Assembly: GCF_025148125.1 (NCBI RefSeq)
Contig: NZ_CP102267.1
Coordinates: forward strand, 2,490,501 to 2,554,500
Source: Blautia wexlerae DSM 19850
Lineage (GTDB): Bacteria > Bacillota > Clostridia > Lachnospirales > Lachnospiraceae
Direction: 5' to 3'
DNA: 64,000 nucleotides
Below are positions 6,530-16,128 of this stretch, in pieces (the stretch's first letter is position 1; each line of letters begins with the position of its first letter). The translations under genes were made by a program, and so were the position numbers. Under the pieces are notes generated by a model, which was not told the origin of the DNA, ran no database searches, and saw nothing but the letters and a program-made list of their open reading frames with translations.

Positions 6530-9500
6530 TTATCTCTCCCGACTTGCACATTTTCTTTCGGGCTGTTCTTCTGCCTGCTCTGGCTCGGTATCCATAACGG
6601 AAGTATCTTTTTCATTCAGATTCAGCTCAATGTTAAGAGCGTTCAGCCGTTCTGTTTTTTCTTTCAGCTCATCTTCAAAGGCAAAGGGCTTCTTGATTTC
6701 CTCCTTTGCGGTTTCAAGCTGTGCGATAGTTTCCGCCTTTTTGGTCTTGGCAGCTTCCAGTCTGGCGGGGAGCTTTGACAGCTCGTTTTCAATTCGGGTC
6801 AGATTTCCGAGGGCATCAGCACCTAAATCTACCTTATGCTTTGCCTTTCCACAAAGGTTCATACAATAATGGGCGTTGACGGTATCATAATAAATCTCTA
6901 TTCGGAAACCTCGATAGCTGCCGATTTCGGTAGCTGCGGACATCGGATAATCCTTGCAGATTGCAAGGAGCATCTCGCCTGCGTCTGCCTTTTCGGTGTA
7001 GGTCATACCTTTTAGGGTCATCGGGCAGAACTTATCCTCGCCCTGCGGCTTGTGCTGCTCGACAAGAGCCGCATCGTTTTCATAGCCTGCAATGCGTTCC
7101 TCATACTCTTTAATGGTCTGGGGATAGTATTTCAGCACTCTGTCCTCAAGGTCGTAATGCTCGGAAAGATAACTCTGCTTTAACACTCGGAGCTTGGAAA
7201 CCTGTATATCCAAATCCATCTTTTCCTTAAAACGGGCATCACCTGTGGCAAGCATTTTAACCTCCGCAAAGGACAGGGCAACCTCGTCCACATCTTCGGC
7301 AGAGCGTACAGGGCTTTTGCTCGTCATTATCTGGCTGATAAATTTCTGCTTGCTCTCCACCAACTGATAGAGATAAGCATCAAAAGTCTGCTCGGTCACA
7401 TATCGGTAAACCTCCACCTCTGGAAACATATTGCCCTGCCGTTCAATACGCCCCTGCCTTTGTTCAAGGTCGGAAGGACGCCACGGACAATCAAGGTTAT
7501 GGATTGCTATGAGCCTGTCCTGCACATTCGTACCTGCTCCCATCTTAGGAGTAGAGCCGAACAGCACACGGACTTCGCCGCTTCTTACCTTGCCGAACAA
7601 CTCTTTTTTCTGTGCATCGGTGGTCGCTTCGTGGATAAAGCGTATCTGCTCCGCAGGGATACCACGGGCTATCAGCTTCTCCCTCATATCGTCATAGACA
7701 TTGAAAGTACCGTCATTTTTCGGGGTGGACAGGTCGCAGAACACAAGCTGTGTCGCTTTGGTATCGGCGTGTTCCTCCCAGATACGGTACACATTATCCA
7801 CGCAGGCATTGACTTTACTTTCTGGGTCATCTGGCAGCATCGGGTCAATCATTCTCTGGTCAAGAGCCAGTTTTCTTCCATCATTGGTTATCTTGAGCAT
7901 ATTGTCAATGTTCGGCTCGACAAGCCTTGCCCTGACTTTCTCAGCCCGCTTCGCAAGGGAAGCTACCATTTCGGTCTGTATCTCACTCGGCTTAGTCTTA
8001 ATATTGTGGTAATTGACCGTTGGCACAGGGAGCTTTAGCATATCGGCGGTCTGTATATCCGCCACCTCACGGAACATCTGCATCAGCTCTGGCAGGTTAT
8101 AGAACTTGGCAAACCTTGTCTTGGCTCGGTAATTCGTGCCTTCGGGTGCTAATTCCAGAGCTGTAACCGTTTCTCCAAAGGTAGAAGCCCAACTGTCAAA
8201 ATGCTGCAAACCGTTCTGTGCAAGAGTGTCATACTGCAAGTACCTCTGAACGGAGTACAGCTCAACCATTGAATTGCTAACAGGCGTACCCGTTGCGAAA
8301 ACCGTGCCACGGTTGCCCGTGATTTCGTCCAGATAGCGGCATTTCATAAAGAGGTCGCTTGATTTCTGGGCTTCGGTCTGGGCGATACCGCCTACATTCC
8401 GCATCTTGGTGTAGAGGTACAAATTCTTATAAAAATGGCTCTCATCAATGAAAAGCCTGTCAACGCCGAGCTGTTCAAAGTCGATAACCGTATCCTTACG
8501 CTTGGTGTCGTTGAGTTTTTCGAGCTTCGTCTTGATTGCCTTTCGGGTTTTCATTAGCTGTTTGACCGTGAACTGCTCGCCTTTGGAAGCCTGCACATCG
8601 TCAATGCCATGCTCAATATCATCAAGCTGCTTTTCCAACTGCTCCCTCTGGCGTCCTATGCTCATCGGGATTTTTTCAAACTGCGAATGCCCGATAATGA
8701 CTGCGTCATAGTCGCCTGTGGCAATCCTGCCGCAGAACTTCTTGCGGTTTCCCGTTTCAAAATCCCGCTTTGTTGTCACAAGTATATTTGCACTCGGATA
8801 GAGCCGCAGATACTCGGAAGCCCACTGACCGACAAGATGATTTGGCACAACAAACATGGATTTCTGGCATAAGCCGAGCCGTTTGTTTTCCTGTGCGGCG
8901 GCTACCATTTCAAAGGTTTTTCCTGCTCCCACCTTATGGGCAAGAAGCGTATTGCCGCCATAAAGGATATGGGCGATGGCGTTGACTTGATGTGGTCTTA
9001 GTGTGATTTCTGGACTGATACCTCCGAAAGTGATATGGCTTCCGTCATATTCACGGGGTCGCACAGAGTTAAAAGTGTCGTTGTAATAACGGACAAGGCG
9101 GTTTCGCCGTTCTGGGTCTTTCCATATCCAATCCTGAAACGCCTGCTTGATGACTTCCTGCTTCGCCTGTGCCGCCGTGGTTTCCTTTGCATTGAACACC
9201 GCTTTTTTATTGCCGTGTTCGTCATACACATAATCAAAGATACGGGTGTCACGCAGGTTTAAGGTGTCCTCAATAATACGATAGGCGGAAGCTCTTTTCG
9301 TACCATAGGTGCTGTCCGCCTTTACATTCCCCATATCGGAGCTTTTATTCTCTATGAACCAGTCTCCGTTTATCGGGGTGTATCGTACCTTTAATCTGCC
9401 TGCGGCATAACTTGACGGAGTTAAAAGCTCCATCACAAACCGCTGTATATCTTCCTGCGGTATCCAAGTTGCACCCAGACGGACAGAGATTTCCGCCGCC

Positions 9501-12500
9501 GAGAGGTCTTTGGGAATGACCTTTTCCAAGGCTTCCACATTAACTGCAAGCTCTGGGTCATTCTTCGCAGCAAGATCCGCAACCGTCAGCTTGTTTCGGA
9601 CATTTCCTGACAGATACTCGTCTGCGGCTACATAGGAAACATGCTCACAGTTCGGTACTTTGAAGATAACACCTTGTAAATCCTGCACAAGCTCAGCCTG
9701 CGTTTTGCCTGTGAGCTGCTCCATATAAGGCAAATCAACACGGGCTTTCTCCCCGATAGAGAGGGCGAGGGCTTCGCTTGCAGTTTCAACCGAAGTTACT
9801 TCTCGGTGGGGTTTGATAGTCCGCTTTGTGAACATATCTGCCTTCCGTTTGAAGTTGCCCTCATCATCAAGCACCTCCAGAGAACATAGAAGGAAGTAGC
9901 TCTCATCTGAAGCAAAAGCAAGATAGTTTCCTCGGCTGTTGATTAGACCGTATTTTGCGGTATAAACATCATACAGACGGTTGAGGTTTTCCTGCTCGGT
10001 GCGTATCATTTCCTCTGGGTAATCATCGGTCTGATACTCTATGAGCTTACGCACACAGTCACGAATTTGGATAAGTCCCTTAATACGGTTTTCTGCGGTC
10101 ATCGACACAGAAGCAGGTTGCATACGGTCATTCTCTCGGAAGTAAACCCTGCCGTCCACCAGAGTAAAAGAGAAGTTACGCACATTCGGGTCAGCAGGAA
10201 CGGAAAGCTCCTGCTCATCGGAGATTTCATCAACCCTATTATCAAGCTCTGGGATTTCGCCGTTTATCCTCTGAACTGCATTGGACAGAAGCTCGGAAAG
10301 TGGTATATCCTTACGGGCTTTACAGACAGGCTCGAAAGTACCAAAGCGTGTGTTTTCCATCTTTATCTCGCCCAACACCATTTCGGGGTGTTCGACAAAA
10401 TATCTGTTCATCGTAACACCGTTTTCGTCCGTATCAAGGTGTACCCAGTCTGGCTCTATATCCATCACTCGGTCACGCTTTTGCAGGATAAGAATATCGC
10501 TCGTGACCTCCGTGCCTGCGTTTGCCTTAAAGGTGTTGTCTGGCAGACGGATAGCACCTAAAAGCTCGGCTCTCTGGGCAATATACTTGCGTACCTCTGG
10601 ACTTGCTTTATCCATCGTACCCTTTGAGGTAATGAACATCACAACGCCGCCGGCACGGACTTTATCCAGAGCCTTTGCGAAAAAGTAGTCGTGTATGAGA
10701 AATTTCTGGGCGTTGTATCGGCTGTCATTGACCCTTATCTCCCCAAAAGGCACATTACCGAGGACTACATCAAAATGGTCGTCTGGGAGATTTGTTTTCT
10801 CAAAGCCCTCAATGGCAATGTTCGCTTTTTGGTAGAGCTGCTTTGCAATCCTGCCTGTGAGAGAGTCGATTTCCACGCCGTGGAGCTTGCTGTTTTGCAT
10901 ACTTTCGGGAAGCAGACCAAAGAAATTGCCTGTGCCGCAGGACGGCTCCAAGATATTGCCCTGTGAAAAGCCCAGGCGGTCAAGTACGTCATACATCGCC
11001 TTGATAACAACAGGCGGCGTATAAAAAGCGGTCAGCGTTGACTCCATAGCGGCACGGTATTCCTCTGGGGAAAGGCTGGCATATAGCTCCTTAAACTCCT
11101 CCGCCCACGCCGCATTGTGTTCATCAAATGCCATAGAAAGACCGCCCCAACCGACATACCGAGACAGGACTTCCTGTTCTTCGGGTGTGGCAAGGCGGTT
11201 TTCAATTTCAAGCTCGTGCAGCAGGTTGATTGCCGCCATATTGTTACGGAATTTTTCTTTTGCTCCGCCGATACCGATGGCATCATCGGTAATACGGAAA
11301 TTATGACGGTCTGTGGCAAGAGTTTCCGTTTTTTCTTCGGGTGGTAATTCGGTTTTTTCCTGTTCCAATAGCTTTTGGATATAGCCGATTTTCTCCACTC
11401 GGTTTATCGGAAAGCCCACATTGTTCTGGAATGTGATGTCACGCAGGGACACATCACCGCTGATTTTCCCGATGCTCTCAATGAGATATTTACGGTTATC
11501 TATGATGATTTCCCTGCCTATGAGGTCATCTGTGGATTGCTCCATTTCAATGACAGGAGCTTCTGAGCCATTCACTTTATCGGCATTCGCCTGTGGTTTT
11601 TCTTCGGCTTCCTCGGCTGTCCTGTACCAATCACTTTCGGTAGCCATAATCTCATCAAGCAGTTTTTCGTCCTCTGGTTTCAGCTCGGTGTGCTGTTCCA
11701 AGAATGGGATAAACTCATCTCTGCCACGGAGCAGGCTTTCTCGGTCATCTCCATATAGCTGTTCGCCCTTTGGCGATAAGGCATAATCGTAAAAATTCTT
11801 AATATGGGCAATTAAATCGCCCTCACCATCGCCAATATCAAACCGCCCTTCATAGTTAAATTCCTCGCCGCCGATAACAGCCTTGATAACAAAATCTGTC
11901 TTGTGATACCACCCGATATTTTTATCGCCCTCACGCTCACGGTGCTGTTTCTCGTCCAAAATACCAAGCAGCTTATTCCCCAGAGCAAAGCTCAAATCCG
12001 TATAGCGGTCATTAAGCTGTCTGTCATAAAAGGCAGGGTGTTCGGAAAAACCGATAGAAAACTGTATTCCGTCCTGCTTTTTCTCGGACGGTGCTTCTGT
12101 CCTCTGTTTCTCGGTTACGACCACTTTCAGATGGTCATTTGCAGGATTTTCCGTTAGCTTTTCTTCAAAGTCGGCTCGGCTGTATTCCTGCCCCAAGATA
12201 GGGAACTCGGCATTTTGCAGATAGACCTTTTCCTCGGTAAGTGTTGCAATCTCATATTTATCCGCACCGATATACACCACATCGCCCTCATTGTAGAGGT
12301 AGCAAAGTGGGTGCAGCTCCCTTAATTCCTCGGTAAACTTCCACCCATTACTGCGGCTGAAAACCGAGGTCGTTTTCCATTGTACCTGTGCAAGAAAGTC
12401 TATGAGCTGTTGAACGGTTGAGGGGTCGGATAAGTGCTGTTCCATTTGCTCGGCGGTAACATCTGCAAGGTCGCTTCGTTCCACAACAGATAACAGGTCT

Positions 12501-14293
12501 TTTTCGTACCTGTCCAAGTCACGGATAAAGTCAGATAGCCGCAAAGCAAGGGTATCCCGTTTGTCGGCAGGCGGCAGGTCACGATGGGCGTCGATAAAAC
12601 GCTGCCTTGCTATTTTCCTCTGGGTGTCAATCTCATATTGAGGGGCTGACACGCTCTCCAGATAATCGGCATAATGGTCTTTTTCTTTCGGATTGAGATA
12701 GCGGTTATCCTTAATCAGCTCACGCAGACGCTTTTCAACCTGTGACCATTTTAACACAAGGTCGTGATTGGTATAAGTGCCGTTTCGGTCAATGGCAAGA
12801 CCTTTGCTGTCATACCAAGAATGACCGCTGAAACCATCGGGGAAGATGTGCGTACCGCCGCCCGTTCCATACTCATTTTTAAGGAACTCAATATTTTTCT
12901 GTCTGTCCACGCCCTTTTGGAATTGGCGGTAGATGCGGTATTTTCCGTCCGCAACACCGCTGCCTTTCTGAAGTACGGAGTCAATATCTTCTTTGGAAAT
13001 AGCAAAAGCAGAGGCTTTTTCGTCCTCTGCTTTTGCTATCATTTCGATTTGTTCATCTACGGTTGGAAGATTGACCCTAACCTCATCCTCTTTGGCAACG
13101 CTTACTTGTAAATCAGTTCGGTCAGTATCACTTCCTCCGCTTGGCTGCGGATGTTGTTCATCAGTCCGACCCACTGCATCGGTGCTTTCTCTTTCAGTTC
13201 CTCTGTCACGCCCTGCTCGGCTGAGAGCTGCTTCGTCAGAAGCTCCAACCTCTGGAGTGCTGTCTGCTCTACCTCGTGCAGATGCCCGTTCAGCCTGCCC
13301 GATGTCAGCAGATTGAGATAGGTCACTCGCTTGTGCTTCTCCAGATAATCCCTGTGCATCAAAGCGTACCTGCCAAGCGGAAGCTCTGGCTCTGTCGGTA
13401 ATGTTAGGTCGGGAATAAGATAATCCCCCTGTCTGCTGTAAGTGATTTCGCTCATTGTATTCGCTCCTTTCGGGTTGTTGTCTGCCTTTATCATACTGAG
13501 CCTGCGTTTTTTGTGCAAAGGTGCGATTCTGGTCTTTTTCCGCTATTTGCACATTTCGGATAGACTGTGAGATTTCCCGTAACGCCATTTCCGCAATATC
13601 GCTCGTGGCAACGCCGATGGCGTTTATCGTTGCAGGGGTATTGAAATTTACAATATCCGCAAAATCCTCTCGGTCAAAAAACTCATTCGTATCCAGACCG
13701 CAGCGGCTGATCAGCATAAAAGCAACGCTGTTTGTTGCCAGCCGCCTGTAAATGACTTCTATATTAAAGTCGTCCAGTTCTTCCAAAAAGCTGTCTTTCG
13801 TGCAGTCCTTTAACTGAGAAAAATAGTCTTGCAGATTGTCCTCCACGGCGTTCTTTGCCGTTTCCATTAAGTCAGAAGCAAGGTCAGTGCTTTCCACATC
13901 TCCAAACCTGTCCGAGAGCCTTTCCATAACAGCCTGCTCGTATCGCTCATCCATCTGCCATATCGGAACAGGGCGGCTGCCATAATAGCCCTCGTGGGTG
14001 TCGGACACATCAAAATAGTATTTCAGCGTATTCCTGCGACCTTTCGGGTCAAATACGGCAATACCCTTGCTGTCCTTATTGACCCAACGCTTGAACTGCC
14101 TGTTCCAAGTTTCGAGCTTCGCAACAGCGACAGCATCGGGGCGTTGGGCGTATATTAAAAGCTGTTCGTCAAAACGGCATTTATAGTTGCGGCAGGCAGA
14201 GGACAGAAAGCCCTGCCACGCCTGCGGATTTTTTGCAACCGCAATGCCTGTACGCCGATACAGCTCTGTGATTAGCTGATACTTCGCAGCCAT
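6530..14293 (-). CDS. Giant ArdC-like/DNA methylase/SNF2-type helicase fusion
   Basis: 2,587 residues. In order: an ArdC-like N-terminal domain (about 1-240, with LLIYAQRPDAVAVAK and ISRCGLDTNEF); a disordered linker rich in Ser, Arg, Ala, Asp and Gly (about 260-400); a long middle region; an N6-adenine methylase-like fold (LEPSCGTGNFFG near 1110, motif IV NVPFGE near 1183); and a superfamily 2 helicase (Walker A HKVGAGKT near 1788, DESH near 1950, ATGTPVSN near 2000, QRQGRIERQGN near 2284). The C-terminal part is coiled-coil-like. Proteins of this size and order are typical of Tn1549/CTn-type elements and are thought to process or protect transferred DNA. In motif IV the usual NPP[FY] is NVPF. 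The start ATG at 14293 follows AAGGAGGTG. The linker is dual-coding, because tnpV (13102-13455) is read there in another frame. Confidence 0.9.
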   Translation of the reverse strand: MAAKYQLITELYRRTGIAVAKNPQAWQGFLSSACRNYKCRFDEQLLIYAQRPDAVAVAKLETWNRQFKRWVNKDSKGIAVFDPKGRRNTLKYYFDVSDTHEGYYGSRPVPIWQMDERYEQAVMERLSDRFGDVESTDLASDLMETAKNAVEDNLQDYFSQLKDCTKDSFLEELDDFNIEVIYRRLATNSVAFMLISRCGLDTNEFFDREDFADIVNFNTPATINAIGVATSDIAEMALREISQSIRNVQIAEKDQNRTFAQKTQAQYDKGRQQPERSEYNERNHLQQTGGLSYSRPNITDRARASAWQVRFDAQGLSGEAQASDLSQSADIGQAERASARGRADSTPEVGASDEAALSRAGRDRGTERESTDAVGRTDEQHPQPSGGSDTDRTDLQVSVAKEDEVRVNLPTVDEQIEMIAKAEDEKASAFAISKEDIDSVLQKGSGVADGKYRIYRQFQKGVDRQKNIEFLKNEYGTGGGTHIFPDGFSGHSWYDSKGLAIDRNGTYTNHDLVLKWSQVEKRLRELIKDNRYLNPKEKDHYADYLESVSAPQYEIDTQRKIARQRFIDAHRDLPPADKRDTLALRLSDFIRDLDRYEKDLLSVVERSDLADVTAEQMEQHLSDPSTVQQLIDFLAQVQWKTTSVFSRSNGWKFTEELRELHPLCYLYNEGDVVYIGADKYEIATLTEEKVYLQNAEFPILGQEYSRADFEEKLTENPANDHLKVVVTEKQRTEAPSEKKQDGIQFSIGFSEHPAFYDRQLNDRYTDLSFALGNKLLGILDEKQHREREGDKNIGWYHKTDFVIKAVIGGEEFNYEGRFDIGDGEGDLIAHIKNFYDYALSPKGEQLYGDDRESLLRGRDEFIPFLEQHTELKPEDEKLLDEIMATESDWYRTAEEAEEKPQANADKVNGSEAPVIEMEQSTDDLIGREIIIDNRKYLIESIGKISGDVSLRDITFQNNVGFPINRVEKIGYIQKLLEQEKTELPPEEKTETLATDRHNFRITDDAIGIGGAKEKFRNNMAAINLLHELEIENRLATPEEQEVLSRYVGWGGLSMAFDEHNAAWAEEFKELYASLSPEEYRAAMESTLTAFYTPPVVIKAMYDVLDRLGFSQGNILEPSCGTGNFFGLLPESMQNSKLHGVEIDSLTGRIAKQLYQKANIAIEGFEKTNLPDDHFDVVLGNVPFGEIRVNDSRYNAQKFLIHDYFFAKALDKVRAGGVVMFITSKGTMDKASPEVRKYIAQRAELLGAIRLPDNTFKANAGTEVTSDILILQKRDRVMDIEPDWVHLDTDENGVTMNRYFVEHPEMVLGEIKMENTRFGTFEPVCKARKDIPLSELLSNAVQRINGEIPELDNRVDEISDEQELSVPADPNVRNFSFTLVDGRVYFRENDRMQPASVSMTAENRIKGLIQIRDCVRKLIEYQTDDYPEEMIRTEQENLNRLYDVYTAKYGLINSRGNYLAFASDESYFLLCSLEVLDDEGNFKRKADMFTKRTIKPHREVTSVETASEALALSIGEKARVDLPYMEQLTGKTQAELVQDLQGVIFKVPNCEHVSYVAADEYLSGNVRNKLTVADLAAKNDPELAVNVEALEKVIPKDLSAAEISVRLGATWIPQEDIQRFVMELLTPSSYAAGRLKVRYTPINGDWFIENKSSDMGNVKADSTYGTKRASAYRIIEDTLNLRDTRIFDYVYDEHGNKKAVFNAKETTAAQAKQEVIKQAFQDWIWKDPERRNRLVRYYNDTFNSVRPREYDGSHITFGGISPEITLRPHQVNAIAHILYGGNTLLAHKVGAGKTFEMVAAAQENKRLGLCQKSMFVVPNHLVGQWASEYLRLYPSANILVTTKRDFETGNRKKFCGRIATGDYDAVIIGHSQFEKIPMSIGRQREQLEKQLDDIEHGIDDVQASKGEQFTVKQLMKTRKAIKTKLEKLNDTKRKDTVIDFEQLGVDRLFIDESHFYKNLYLYTKMRNVGGIAQTEAQKSSDLFMKCRYLDEITGNRGTVFATGTPVSNSMVELYSVQRYLQYDTLAQNGLQHFDSWASTFGETVTALELAPEGTNYRAKTRFAKFYNLPELMQMFREVADIQTADMLKLPVPTVNYHNIKTKPSEIQTEMVASLAKRAEKVRARLVEPNIDNMLKITNDGRKLALDQRMIDPMLPDDPESKVNACVDNVYRIWEEHADTKATQLVFCDLSTPKNDGTFNVYDDMREKLIARGIPAEQIRFIHEATTDAQKKELFGKVRSGEVRVLFGSTPKMGAGTNVQDRLIAIHNLDCPWRPSDLEQRQGRIERQGNMFPEVEVYRYVTEQTFDAYLYQLVESKQKFISQIMTSKSPVRSAEDVDEVALSFAEVKMLATGDARFKEKMDLDIQVSKLRVLKQSYLSEHYDLEDRVLKYYPQTIKEYEERIAGYENDAALVEQHKPQGEDKFCPMTLKGMTYTEKADAGEMLLAICKDYPMSAATEIGSYRGFRIEIYYDTVNAHYCMNLCGKAKHKVDLGADALGNLTRIENELSKLPARLEAAKTKKAETIAQLETAKEEIKKPFAFEDELKEKTERLNALNIELNLNEKDTSVMDTEPEQAEEQPERKCASRER
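13102..13455 (-). CDS. tnpV: TnpV family transposon protein, nested in the helicase gene
   Basis: 117 residues beginning MSEITYSRQGDYLIPDLTLP, with the family segments LGRYALMHRDYLEKHK, LLTSGRLNGHLHEVEQTA and MQWVGLMNNIRSQAEE, ending ELIYK. This is the full length of TnpV proteins known from clostridial transposons. AAAGGAG nine bases before the ATG is a good ribosome site. The gene is on the same strand as the 2,587-residue ORF but in a different frame and lies wholly inside it. The corresponding helicase residues are the low-complexity linker (starting NERNHLQQTGG). Two intact frames over about 350 bases indicate overprinting. TnpV function is not established; an XRE-like or excision role has been proposed for relatives only by context. 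Confidence 0.75.
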   Translation of the reverse strand: MSEITYSRQGDYLIPDLTLPTEPELPLGRYALMHRDYLEKHKRVTYLNLLTSGRLNGHLHEVEQTALQRLELLTKQLSAEQGVTEELKEKAPMQWVGLMNNIRSQAEEVILTELIYK

Positions 14294-14340
14294 TCAACCT
14301 ACACCTCCTTATCGTTTCTGTTTCAAATATTTCTGTTTAC

Positions 14341-14547
14341 TCACTCAGCACCACCGCCAAGAAAAGAAATGACCTTGTTCGATTTAATGCTCTTTTGCAG
14401 GTCATTGATGAGAGTAATATCCCCAACCGTGATGCCCTGCATAGAAAGAATATCGTCCATAGTCATAGCGGCAATCGCTTTTTCATCGGTAAAGCCTGCT
14501 TCCAAGACCTTATTCAAGACCTTGACGGCTTTCTGATTAACAGCCAT
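14341..14547 (-). CDS. Small conserved element protein
   Basis: 68 residues, MAVNQKAVKVLNKVLEAGFT at the start, then a helical DEKAIAAMTMDDILSMQGIT segment. The repeated short helices and the phrase LSMQGITVGDI suggest a small helical, perhaps DNA-binding, domain, but I do not recognise a family. It has an AGGAGGAT site before the ATG and sits between two element genes with gaps of under 50 bases. Confidence 0.6.
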   Translation of the reverse strand: MAVNQKAVKVLNKVLEAGFTDEKAIAAMTMDDILSMQGITVGDITLINDLQKSIKSNKVISFLGGGAE

Positions 14548-14561
14548 ATTCTAAATCCTCC

Positions 14562-15269
14562 TTATCGTTCTAAATCCTTGTGCTTCGGTGTTTTCTGCGG
14601 CGTTTGTTCCGCAGGTTTCGGCTCATAGGTCGCCCCGTTTTTCTGCATACGCTCGGCAAACTCGCAGATGTGGTACAGATTGCTGCCGACTTCGGTATGG
14701 TATTCATCAATGAAGCGGCAGGGATACTCCCGTTTCTCTTCCCAAGAAGTCGTGACAATGACCTTTCCGCCGTCGGGGATACGGAACAGTTCTTTATATT
14801 GAGGGTCAATAAATCGGATACCTTGTTCTGCTTTCTGGATATGCTTATTAAGCCATTCCTTCACATAGCAATAGCAGTAAAAATTATAGTCGCCTTTGGT
14901 GGGATTGCACCGAAGCAGAAAAGCGTGTTTCTCCGTATCCACACGGAAACCGTACTCCGTACAATAGTTACCCTTGATAGCACTTTCGGGAAAATGCCTT
15001 GCAAACGCACTCATATCATAGCGGTTATGCAAAAGCCCTTTATCCTCCCGTAAAGCATTGATGACCGTATCAAGGTCTGCCTTAAATTCGTCAGATTTCC
15101 ATTGTGGTCTGGTATCAAACCAAGTGGTGTAAAAGCCATAGCCCGTCGTGGCAAAGTCACCACGCAGATGCCCGATAGTGCCTGTCTGCCCCTCAAGCTG
15201 CATACTTTGGGCATAGGTGTATTTCTGTTCTGTCGGGGTTAAAGGTCTTGTCTTTATTTCATTACTCAT
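14562..15269 (-). CDS. Conserved element protein, unknown function (235 aa)
   Basis: It starts MSNEIKTRPLTPTEQKYTYA and continues with QLEGQTGTIGHLRGDF, a combination I remember as recurring in Tn1549/CTn-type elements without assigned function. The middle is aromatic-rich (WFDTRPQW, YNFYCYCYVKEWL) and looks like a compact alpha/beta domain. The tail is Pro/Lys-rich and likely disordered. No catalytic motif is visible. The start overlaps the end of the previous small gene by 8 bp, and the 68-residue gene follows 14 bp downstream. Confidence 0.65.
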   Translation of the reverse strand: MSNEIKTRPLTPTEQKYTYAQSMQLEGQTGTIGHLRGDFATTGYGFYTTWFDTRPQWKSDEFKADLDTVINALREDKGLLHNRYDMSAFARHFPESAIKGNYCTEYGFRVDTEKHAFLLRCNPTKGDYNFYCYCYVKEWLNKHIQKAEQGIRFIDPQYKELFRIPDGGKVIVTTSWEEKREYPCRFIDEYHTEVGSNLYHICEFAERMQKNGATYEPKPAEQTPQKTPKHKDLER

Positions 15270-15414
15270 TCGGCTGCTCCTTTCTTTCCTTTTTCTCTTT
15301 CTGCTCGTCTAAAATCTTGCGAATACAGACATCGCAGAAAATAACTGACCCATCCTTATATCGGGGATAAGGACAGGTCGTGCAGTCATATTTTATTTTA
15401 TCGCTCACGGTCAT
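15262..15414 (-). CDS. Small Cys-rich protein
   Basis: 50 residues from the ATG at 15414, which overlaps the end of the upstream gene; the frame is open further upstream but without a ribosome site. Two CxxC pairs (CTTCPYPRYKDGSVIFCDVC) could form a small zinc ribbon, followed by a Lys/Glu-rich tail. It overlaps the next gene by 8 bp. The function is unknown. Confidence 0.55.
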   Translation of the reverse strand: MTVSDKIKYDCTTCPYPRYKDGSVIFCDVCIRKILDEQKEKKERKEQPNE

Positions 15415-15670
15415 CACCGTTTTTCTGCTTCTGGGCAGGCTGATTATAGGGCATACGGCACTCTGACTGGTATCGTTCATTCAGCTTTTGCCGTGCATCA
15501 TCAAGCTCATTCGTGTAATAACCCCAGAAATAATTTGAGCCTCCCTTGCAGTACCAACACACATAAGGGTTGGGTGAGTTGGGATTGTGACCGATGACAA
15601 GCTCTGTACTCCCGATAGTACAGCTCTCAATGATTTCATAGTTCTGATTGGAGCGTTTTTCTTCGTCCAT
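15398..15670 (-). CDS. Conserved element protein (90 aa)
   Basis: The start chosen is the ATG at 15670 (MDEEKRSNQNYEIIESCTIG), which follows GAGAGGTG by four bases. The centre, ELVIGHNPNSPNPYVCWYC, then YFWGYYTNELDDARQKLNER, has the look of the short antiparallel-sheet proteins (DUF-type, often called defence-associated YodL-like in databases), but I cannot name the family. The tail is polar. It overlaps the small Cys-rich gene by 17 bp and starts 10 bases after the stop of its upstream neighbour. Confidence 0.6.
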   Translation of the reverse strand: MDEEKRSNQNYEIIESCTIGSTELVIGHNPNSPNPYVCWYCKGGSNYFWGYYTNELDDARQKLNERYQSECRMPYNQPAQKQKNGDDRER

Positions 15671-15680
15671 AAGCACCTCT

Positions 15681-15983
15681 CTATTCTTTGGCATAACGCC
15701 GATAGGCTTTCTCGCCCGTGGCTCTCATTTTTTGAACAGGGCGGCTCCCTACAAGCTCTGGATACCGTGCCTGCAGCTTGCGGCGTGTCCTGCTGACGCT
15801 CTCAAAGCTCGGCAGACCGAGATATTTGTGCTGCGTCATTATCTCCGCAAGCGGCATTGCTCCTGCATCCTTCAAACAGGCATTACAAAGTGCAAGATAC
15901 AGTACCATATCGTCATTTCTGGCATCTTCATTCTTTTCCAGAACAGCCCTGACTTTCTTTTCAATGGTTTTTAGGTTTCTCAT
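15681..15983 (-). CDS. Conserved small helical protein (100 aa)
   Basis: The start at 15983 (MRNLKTIEKKVRAVLEKNED) follows GGAGGTAAAG. The remainder, MVLYLALCNACLKDAGAMPL and then SFESVSRTRRKLQARYPEL, resembles a family of small proteins found in phages and mobile elements of Firmicutes that may carry a helix-turn-helix. It is basic at the C-terminus. No firm function can be given. A hairpin (16004-16025) lies just upstream. Confidence 0.6.
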   Translation of the reverse strand: MRNLKTIEKKVRAVLEKNEDARNDDMVLYLALCNACLKDAGAMPLAEIMTQHKYLGLPSFESVSRTRRKLQARYPELVGSRPVQKMRATGEKAYRRYAKE

Positions 15984-16003
15984 CTTTACCTCCATAAAGG
16001 AAA

Positions 16004-16025
16004 GGGCGGCATCTTTCAGCCGCCC
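16004..16025 (-). terminator. Hairpin, probable weak terminator
   Basis: GGGCGGC and GCCGCCC with an 8-base loop, followed on the minus strand by TTTCCTTT. It separates the adhesin and 30-residue peptide gene from the genes downstream. Confidence 0.5.
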
Positions 16026-16032
16026 AAACAAC

Positions 16033-16125
16033 TTACTTATTCTTTCTGTTACGGATATTCAGCCATACCGCCGCACCCACAATGAACACGACAAGCACGA
16101 TTGCGATAATGGTTTTAGCGTCCAT
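16033..16125 (-). CDS. 30-residue single-pass membrane peptide
   Basis: MDAKTIIAIVLVVFIVGAAV then WLNIRNRKNK: one transmembrane helix and a basic tail, i.e. a cytoplasmic C-terminus by the positive-inside rule. The ATG at 16125 lies four bases after the adhesin stop, and its GGAGG site is inside the adhesin 3' end, so the two are coupled. A role with the adhesin (assembly or membrane retention) is only inference from position. Confidence 0.6.
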   Translation of the reverse strand: MDAKTIIAIVLVVFIVGAAVWLNIRNRKNK

Positions 16126-16128
16126 CAA

